Assembly: GCF_002786325.1 (NCBI RefSeq)
Contig: NZ_PGTB01000001.1
Location: forward strand, 186,001-250,000
From: Pseudooceanicola lipolyticus
GTDB taxonomy: Bacteria > Pseudomonadota > Alphaproteobacteria > Rhodobacterales > Rhodobacteraceae
Reading direction: 5' to 3'
Length of the DNA stretch: 64,000 bases
Shown here: positions 36,323-44,500 of the stretch, one piece after another
Numbering within the stretch: the first letter of the stretch is position 1
Layout: each line of letters opens with the position of its first letter
Position numbers and translations under genes: made by a program
Notes under the pieces: generated by a model
What the model was told of the DNA's origin: nothing
The model's database searches: none
The model's input: the letters and a program-made list of their open reading frames with translations, nothing else

Positions 36323-37284
36323 CGCCGCCCCTTCTGCAAGCAAGCAACCTTCGCAAAACCTTTCCGGTAAAGGGCGGGGCGCGTGGCCAGGTGATCCATG
36401 CGGTGGATGGGGTCAGCTTTGACATCGCCAAGGGCGAGACGTTCGGTGTCGTCGGCGAATCCGGCTGCGGCAAATCCACCACCGGGCGCTGCATCCTGCG
36501 GTTGATCGAACCGACCGACGGCCAGGTCACCTTCGAGGGGCGCGACGTCATCGCCATGGACAAAGCCGACCTGCAAGCCATGCGGCGCGAAATGCAGATC
36601 ATCTTCCAGGATCCTTTCGCCTCGCTCAATCCGCGGATGACGGTTGGCGCGATCATCGGCGAGGCATTGCAGATCCACGGGTTGGCCGGCAAAGCAAAGC
36701 AGCAACGCGAAAGGGTCGCGCACCTGCTGGACGTGGTGGGGCTGAATGGCGACCATATGCAGCGTTTTCCACACGAGTTCTCGGGGGGGCAGCGACAGCG
36801 CATCGGCATCGCCCGCGCCCTGGCGGTTGAGCCCAAGTTGGTGATTTGTGATGAACCGGTTTCAGCGCTGGACGTGTCGATTCAGGCGCAGGTGGTGAAC
36901 CTGCTGGAAGATCTGCAGGAAGAATTCGGCCTGACCTATATGTTCATCGCGCACGATCTGTCGGTGGTACAACATATCTCAACCCGCGTGGCGGTGATGT
37001 ATCTTGGCCGGGTGGTCGAGATCGCCTCGACCGATCAGCTGTATTCCGACCCACGGCACCCCTATACCGAGACGCTTCTCGAAGCGATCCCGCGGCCTGA
37101 CCCGCGCCGCAGGCGCAAGCGGGTGCAGGTGGCGGGGGACTTGCCGAACCCGATCGATCCGCCAACGGGCTGCCATTTCCACACCCGCTGCCCGATCCGC
37201 AAACTGCCGCTCTGCGCAACCAGCCGGCCCGAGCTGAAGACCGGTCCCGATGGCCGCGCGGTAGCCTGCCACTTGCGCGGCTAG
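36319..37284 (+). CDS. Peptide-type ABC transporter ATP-binding protein, DppF family
   Basis: 321 residues. Walker A GESGCGKSTTGR, signature FSGGQRQRIGIARAL, Walker B LVICDEPVSALD, H-loop FIAHDLS. C-terminal GCHFHTRCPIRKLPLC is the DppF Cys motif. It forms the heterodimer with the DppD-type subunit; contrast the single fused ATPase of the first Dpp system in this window. Last gene of the operon. Confidence 0.94.
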   Translation: MTPPLLQASNLRKTFPVKGGARGQVIHAVDGVSFDIAKGETFGVVGESGCGKSTTGRCILRLIEPTDGQVTFEGRDVIAMDKADLQAMRREMQIIFQDPFASLNPRMTVGAIIGEALQIHGLAGKAKQQRERVAHLLDVVGLNGDHMQRFPHEFSGGQRQRIGIARALAVEPKLVICDEPVSALDVSIQAQVVNLLEDLQEEFGLTYMFIAHDLSVVQHISTRVAVMYLGRVVEIASTDQLYSDPRHPYTETLLEAIPRPDPRRRRKRVQVAGDLPNPIDPPTGCHFHTRCPIRKLPLCATSRPELKTGPDGRAVACHLRG

Positions 37285-37286
37285 GC

Positions 37287-37312
37287 CGGCGACAATTTAC
37301 CAAGTGTCGCCG
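37287..37312. terminator. Candidate bidirectional terminator hairpin
   Basis: Perfect 8-bp inverted repeat CGGCGACA (37287-37294) and TGTCGCCG (37305-37312) with a 10-nt loop, between the convergent DppF-type and LysR genes. The right arm lies inside the final codons of lysR. The T-tract after it is poor on both strands, so efficiency is uncertain. Its position between convergent stop codons supports a terminator role. Confidence 0.6.
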
Positions 37313-38184
37313 TTGTAATGCTGGATGAACAGCCGGGCGGTGCTGCTGAGCGGCTGCGTGCCGTGGATCAGGGCAATTTCCAGTTCGGCCCTGGGTTCGT
37401 CGACTTCGATGTAATGCACCCGGTCATTGATGAGTGTGGCCAACGACTTGGGCACCAGCGACACCCCCAGCCCCTGCGCCACCAGCGTGACCACGGTGGG
37501 CCAATGTTGGATATGGAAATCGGGTTCGACGGTGACACCGGCGTTTGCCAGGCTGGAGATGATCCGGTCGTGAAAGCTGATTGCGTGTTCCCGTGAAAAC
37601 ACGATCACCCGCTCGCCCGCCAGTTCCGGCAGCTTGATCCGCCCACGCCCGGCCAGCCGGTGGTCTCGCGGCAAGCAGCAGACCAGTCTTTCGGTTTCCA
37701 GCACATGTTGGGTCACGGTGTCGGGCACCTGCACCGAATGGATGAAGCCCAGGTCGATTTCGCCGGTCTGTACGGCCTCGATCTGTTTGGTGGTGTTCAT
37801 CTCGCGCAGGATCAGCCGGATTCCGGGATAGGCTTCCTGGAAAGCCTTCAGCGCAACGGGGAACCGCCGATACAGCATGGCCGACACAAAGGCGATCGAT
37901 ACCTCACCTGCAAAGCCGGTGGCGGCTTGGGCAGAGATCGCCTTGGCCGAATCCAGCAATCCAAGAATACGCTTGGCATGTTCCGCAAAGATCGCCCCCG
38001 CCTGCGTCAGCCGCACCGGCTTGCCGGCCCGGTCCATCAGCGAAAAGCCCAGGTCCTTTTCCAACTGCTTGATGCTGAGGCTTAGCGGAGGCTGCGACAT
38101 GCCGAGCCGCTCGGCGGCGCGACCGAAATGCAGTTCCTCGGAAAGCACCGCGAAATACTCAAGCTGTCGAAGGGAAATGGCCAC
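37297..38184 (-). CDS. LysR-family transcriptional regulator (second)
   Basis: About 295 residues from a GTG at 38184 (MAISLRQLEYFAVLSEELH), which has AGAGG upstream and gives the standard LysR N-terminus. The frame stays open to 38325, but that extension looks non-coding. The helix-turn-helix is HFGRAAERLGMSQPPLSLSIKQLE. The effector domain shows LGFIHSVQVPDTVTQ and GERVIVFSRE. It is convergent with the second Dpp operon and may control it or the divergent M20/aminotransferase pair. Confidence 0.88.
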   Translation of the reverse strand: MAISLRQLEYFAVLSEELHFGRAAERLGMSQPPLSLSIKQLEKDLGFSLMDRAGKPVRLTQAGAIFAEHAKRILGLLDSAKAISAQAATGFAGEVSIAFVSAMLYRRFPVALKAFQEAYPGIRLILREMNTTKQIEAVQTGEIDLGFIHSVQVPDTVTQHVLETERLVCCLPRDHRLAGRGRIKLPELAGERVIVFSREHAISFHDRIISSLANAGVTVEPDFHIQHWPTVVTLVAQGLGVSLVPKSLATLINDRVHYIEVDEPRAELEIALIHGTQPLSSTARLFIQHYNGDTW

Positions 38185-38590
38185 CGGAAACCTCTTGCTG
38201 GATTGCGCGGCGATTGCCACGTGATTGCCGCGACTGTGCCGGGCGCGCACGATCAAGTCCACACTTGCAACAGGGTGTTCTCGCGCATTCTCCGATAGCT
38301 CGGGGCGCTCGCATGATCCTGTCATATCTAAATAAGAATGATCAAACAGACGCCGGGTGGCGACTGCATGTTGTCGCGCCGATGAAACATATCGCCCGCA
38401 TGGCGCTCAATCAAAAAAACCGTAGGCCTTTTAACCGGCTCCCCGGCGCAAGCTCTGCCCCTATAGGCTGAGGAAATGCCCATCCCCCGCCCGAATATCA
38501 CCTACATTGTTTTTCGTCGCAGCGCCTGCGCCGCCGACCCGGGAGCAATAAAACCGGGGCTCAAAGAACGTGCAGCGACAACGCCGTGCT
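38185..38590. other. Intergenic region between LysR and giant RTX gene
   Basis: About 400 bp with no convincing gene. It holds the lysR leader (to about 38325) and the 3' flank of the RTX gene. A weak 5-bp stem near 38521-38535 (CGCAG/CTGCG) has no T-run on the RTX strand, so I do not call it a terminator. No tRNA or repeat was recognised. Confidence 0.6.
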
Positions 38591-41500
38591 TCACACAAAA
38601 TCCAAATCGGCTTTGGTCAGGTCTGCCAACGACACATCTTGCAACAGGATCGTGTTTTCGCCGTCGCCGCCGCGATCATAGAGCACACCCTCCGGTGTAT
38701 CCTCAGATGCGCGCTTGAAAGCTTTGAACGTTCGGGCCTCACCGCTTGACGCGAATAGCCTCAGCACATCCACGCCCGCGTCGAAATCGGTGATCCTGTC
38801 CTGGCCGAACGTCTCGGCAAAGGCAAAGGCATCCCGGCCGGCACCACCGGTCAACACGTCGTTTCCGGCGCCGCCGGCAAGGAAATCCGCTCCCTTGCCG
38901 CCGTTCATCCGGTCGTTTCCGGCAAGCCCCAATAGCACATTGTCGGCGTCCGAACCTATGATCTGGTTGGCGCTGTTGTTGCCGGTGCCAAATTCCGCAG
39001 TGCCTTCGAGCGTCAGGTTCTCGACATGGACGCCAAGGTTAAAGTCGGAAGTGGCGAGGACCAGGTCGGTCCCGCCGCCCTGGTCCTCGAACACCTGGTC
39101 GCGCGCATCGTCGACCCGATAGGTGTCGTTGCCGGCGCCGCCTCTCAGCTCGTCGGCGCCGCTTCCGCCGTCGATATCGTCCTGGCCTGCGCCGCCAAAC
39201 AGGATGTCATTGCCGCCGCCGCCCTTGATGGAGTCGTTGCCCGCGCCGCCATGGAAGATATTGGCCCCGCGGTCGCCGATCAGCCTGTCGTTCTGCGACG
39301 AGCCCATGGCGCCTTCGATCCCATCGAACGTGTCGCCCTTGGCATCGCCTGTGTTGGCCGAGGCATCGGCAAGGTTCACGGTGACCTTTTCTTTGGCACC
39401 GGCGTAGCTGGCGAGATCGGTGCCGTCGCCCCCTCGGAGCGTGTCTGCCCCTGCGCCGCCTTCCAGCGTGTCGTCGCCGCCGGCGCCAACCAGCCGGTCA
39501 TCGCCCTTGCCACCGTCAAGCAGGTTGCCCAGCCCGTCGCCTCTGAGCGTGTCGTCATGATCCGACCCGGTGACGTATTCGATACTGTCATAGCTGTCGC
39601 CCACGGCCTCGCCACCTTCGCCGGTGCCCAGGGCGAGATCGACCGTCACCGCGGAATTCGAACCGGTGTAGCTCGCGGTGTCCATGCCTTCGCCACCCTC
39701 GAGCACATCGGCCCCTTTGCCACCATCAAGGATGTCGTCGCCCAAGCTGCCCGCCAACCGGTCATTGCCAACCTTGCCAAAAAGCTGGTCGTCGCCGCTG
39801 AGGCCCTCCAGCGTATTGTCCTCGTCGTCGCCGGTGAGCACGTCGTTTTTAAGCGTGCCGACGATATTCTCGATGTTGGTCAGATTGGCGAGGGTCTTGC
39901 CGCCGGTGGTCTGTGCGGTGTCCTTGCTCAGATCAACCTTGATCGCCTTGTCGAATTTCGCAAAAACGCCCGTGTCGGAGCCGCCGCCGCCATTCCAGGT
40001 GTCGCGCCCGTCATCATAGGTGAGAATGTCGTCGCCGCCTTTGGCGATCACCAGATCATCGCCTTTGCCGCCCGCCAGAATATTGACACCCTCGTTGCCC
40101 ATCAGACGGTCATCAAAGCGCGAACCGATGGCGTTTTCCACGTCCAGCTCGGGCAGGCGCAAGAGTTTGCGCTGGGTGCCCTGATCAAAGCTCTTCTTGC
40201 CGCCGGTCGTTGCGGCATGGGTCGCATTGCCCAGATCCACATCAACCGCCGCGCGAAAGGCACCGAAATCGACCGTGTCGCTGTCTTCTCCGCCCGAGAC
40301 CGTATCGATACCCGAGGTGTAGATGATCAGATCCGCGCCGCCGCCGGTGAACACCCGGTCGCGCCCTTTGCCACCCACCAGCACATTTGCCTCGTCATTG
40401 CCGAGCAGCGTGTCATTGAAGCTGGTGCCGAGAAGCCATTCCACATTCTCGACCGTGTCGTCGCCATCGCCATGTTCGAGGCTGGCCAGAACCGCACGTT
40501 TCTCGCCGGAATAGTCGAGGATGTCCGAACCGTCGCCGCCGTCGATCGTGTCGCGTCCGGCGCCGATCCGGCCGATAATCGTGTCGTCGCCTTGATCGCC
40601 ATTCAGCTCGTCATTGTCGCGGGTCTTGCCGCCGTCGAGCAGATCATCCCCCTTGCCGCCATGCAGCCGGTTGGCCGCGGCATTCCCTGTCAGGATGTCG
40701 TCGTAATCGGTGCCACGGACATCCTCGACGCTGGAAATGGCCACGATATCGCGCAGCGTCTTCTCCGGCGCTTTGGTGCCATCCCCGGTTTTGGCATCGT
40801 CGCCGGAGGCGAGATTCACCAGGACCGAGGCGGTGAACCGGCTGAAGTCCAACGTATCCCGCCCGCCCTTGGCGTCGAAATCGTCATGGCCGCCGATGTA
40901 GAAATAGTGATCGCCATTGCCGGAGCCGCCGACCTTGTCGTCGCCCTGGCCGCCGACATAAGCTTCGATGTTGCGGTAAGTGTCCTCGCCAACCTCCTGG
41001 CCGGTGGCCTCGTTCTGGTTGAGGTTGAAGGTGACGCCCTTGGTGGTGCGCTCATACGAGACAATATCGAAGCCTTCGCCGCCATCGTAGCGGTCGGTGC
41101 CGCCGCCATCGCCGAGGAAAGTGTCGTCGCCTTTGTTGCCAAAGGCTCGATCGTCGCCGTCGCCGCCGATCAAAAGGTCATGGCCTTCGCCGCCAATGAG
41201 TTCGTCATTGCCGGTGCCGCCATCAAGCTCGTCATCGCCCGCACGGCCATCGAGCCGGTCGCTCGCGCCGCCGCCCAGGAAGACATCGCCGTTGTCGCTG
41301 CCAAACATGCGGTCGGCGAAACTGGTGCCCTTGAACGTTCTGATGCCGAAAAAGGTATCGCGGTTGCCGAAGGTGTCGGTGCCGAATTCGTCCTCCTCGT
41401 CGCGGAGGTCGACCACCACGCCGGCCGCACCCGTCTCGCGGCTGTAATCCACCATGTCCCGACCGCCGCCGCCATAGAACTCGTCGGCGCCTTTGCCGCC

Positions 41501-44500
41501 CACGAGAGTGTCGTCGCCAGTAAACCCGTCCAGACGGTTGAAGAGGGCGTTGCCGATGATAAGGTCGTCGCCCTGGCTGCCGTAGACGTCTTCGAAACCC
41601 GAGGTCTTGGCGATCTTCGCCTCGGCGCTTTTGGTATCGGCGGGGGCGAAGCTGGCGTTTTTGGTGCCGTTCAAGTCGACCAGCAAGGTGCCGTCGAGCG
41701 CGCTGAAATCGGCCAGATCGCGGCCCTGTCCGCCCGTCATGATGTCGACGCCGCCAGAATAGCGGAGCGTGTCGTTCCCGGCACCGCCCAACAGCCGGTC
41801 ATTGCCCGCACCACCGTCCAGGACGTCATCCTCGGAGCCGCCTTTCAGCGTATCGGCCCCGTCGCCGCCGAGCAGCCGGTCATTGCCCGCACCGCCAACA
41901 AGGTTGTCCTTTCCCGCATCGCCGGCGAGCTGGTCGTCATCCGCACCGCCATCGAGTTCATCGTCGCCCTCGCCACCAATCAGCGTGTCGGCGCCGGCGC
42001 GACCCATCAGGTCGTCATTGCCCTCGTCGCCGTTCAGCGAATTGTTGTGGCTGTCGCCCATCAGGGCGTCGTTGAAGGTGGTGCCGAGGACGCGCTCGAT
42101 TGAAACGAGGTAATCCTCGCGGCCGCCGCCCACCTTGGCGACAAAATTGGCCAGATCGAGCCGGAGCTTGGCTGTCGCGTCGATGAACGACACCGCGTCC
42201 TCGCCGCTGCCGCCATCGAAGAGATCGCCGCCACCCGTGGCCGCGAAGAAATCATCGCCGCCAAAGCCTCGGAAGAGATCCGCCTTGGGGGTGCCGTTGG
42301 TGGGCCGGTCGTCGCCGGACGTGCCAAACGCGGTGATCCCACGCGCGGGTGCGCCCGGGCTCACCGCGCCGAGCCCGGAGAAATCGCGTTTGCCCGCGCC
42401 ATCGGTTGTCACGAAGGTGAAGTTGTGGCCGATGTTCGGGTCATCCGCGAAATAGTCGATGATGCGGAGCGTGTTGCCCTCGGCCGCGATGAGCAGATCG
42501 ATGCCGTCCAGCGCGAAGCTCAGCTCGGACCGGGCATAGGCGCTGAAGACGACCCGTGTATTGGCGGCGGTCTCGCCATAGATCACGTCCTGGCCGAAGC
42601 CCGCGTCGAAGGCGTAGATATCGGCGCCGAGGCCGCCGGCCATAAAGTCGTTGCCGGCAAGGCCGATCAGGGCGTCGTCGCCGCCGCCGCCGAAGAGCGC
42701 GCTTTGCAACGAGCCGCCGATCAGGACGTCATTGCCTTCGCTGGCCGAGATCAGGGTTTCTTCGACATTGCTGAAGCGGATGGAATTCTTGCCATGGGAC
42801 AGCTCCGTCGTGACACCGGCCAAATCGTAGAAATCGCGGATCTCGTCGGTGGTGAGGGCATCCGAAATCATCGACAGCTCGGTCCCGAGCGCGGCCCCAT
42901 CCCCATCGAAGATCGAGAGCTTCAACTGGGTCGAGCGGCTGTTGACGCTGAGCACGTCGGAGGCTCCGGCACCACCGTCAAAGACATCCCGGCCGCCGGT
43001 GTGTTCGAAGAAATCGTTGCCGCCCTGGCCGAGAACCATGTCGTCGCCAAGCCCGCCCGAGACCCAATCGTCGCCCGCGCCGCCTTGGACCGTGTCGACC
43101 TTGTCGCCGCCGATGACCCTGTCGTCGCCCGCCCCCAAGAGCAGGTGGAACCGCTCGAAATCGGCGATGCGGGTTCCCTGGCCAATCTCATAGCCTTCGC
43201 CAGAAGCGGAGAAGGCATCGAAGAACAGGTTTTCCTCGAAGGCCCGGAGATCGGCGACAAAGAGATCTTCGTCACCCGCGCGCTCGCCGCCCACATAGGC
43301 CACGCCGTTCTGGTAGACGATGACCTCGTCATAATCATGGGTGCCGGCGATATCCACGCTCTCCATCTCGGAATAGGTCACGTGACGGAGCGAGCGGTCC
43401 TCGCGGTTTCGCGGGTTGCCGGGCGTGGAGTTGTAGTACTTCCAGGTATCCGCCGTCAGTGAATTCTCGGCAAGTTCCTGGAGCACTTCGCGGTTGGAAT
43501 CGGTCCAGGCCTGGCCCCGGCGGCTTGAGAGGATGTCGTCGCCGTTCTCGTCGATCAGCACCACACGGCTGTGCCCCGAGCCGCCATTGATGATCAGGTT
43601 GTCCTGCTCGGGTCCACCATCGCGATTGGTGCCACCGTAGATATAGTCCTTACCCTGGCTGTCCCAGAACAGCTGGTCATTGCCATCGCCGCCATCGAGA
43701 TAGTCATTGCCGCCGCCGCCCGACAGGATGTCATCGCCGCCGCCACCCAAGAGCACATCTGTCCGGGTTCCGCCCGAGAGCACATCGGAGGCGAGCCCGC
43801 CCGCGATCAGGAGCTGTTCGATGCCGGCAATGAAGACGCCGTTATCAAGCAGAAAGCCCTTGTCGGCGGCGGAGCCGAGCTCGGGCGCGACGATCTCGAC
43901 ACCGGTGCGCTGGAACCGGATATCGGCGAAAAAGACATCCTTGTCCTTGCCATCCAGCCGCTCGCCCGCGTCGTAGATCGAGCCGCCCTGATAGACCATC
44001 AGGTCATTGGAAAAATCGGTGCCCTTCATGTTCACCGCCTCGATATTGTCGAAGCGGATGATCGGATCCCCGTTCGCCTGGATGCCGAAACTGTCAGCCA
44101 TACGACCGAGCGTCAGAAGCTCCTGCGTCTTGTCATGGGCGAAACGCGGGTCATCAAATCCGGCAGCACCGACGGTATCCAGAACCTTGCCGTCGGCATC
44201 GTAATAGAGCATGCGATAGCCGGTTTCTTCCACCAGTTCCCGCTCGGTGCCGTCAATCGGAGAGTCGAAATTTCCGACGTAGAGCGTGTCGAAGCCCGCG
44301 CCGCCATCGAGCACATCATCGCCATTGGCGCGCCACAGGATCACATCGTCACCGGCGCCGCCAAAGATCTTATCGGGGGCGAGGTCGAACCCGCCATAAA
44401 GAAAATCGTTGCCCAGCCCGCCGTGGATATAGTCGGCAAAGCCGCCGCCCGCGATCACGTCGGAGACCTTGGTGCCCTTCATCCAGATCCGCTCGAACCC

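Noticed and set aside
39026-42103. Long + strand open frame (1,025 codons) opposite the giant RTX gene; likewise 45101-47419 (772 codons)
   Set aside because: Antisense shadow of the repetitive Gly/Asp-rich coding strand. The translations are alanine/valine-rich repeats with no family match, and the RTX frame is clearly the gene.
38700-42740. Dense short repeats suggesting a CRISPR array
   Set aside because: They are in-frame RTX nonapeptide codons of varying sequence inside one open frame, with no constant repeat-spacer structure.
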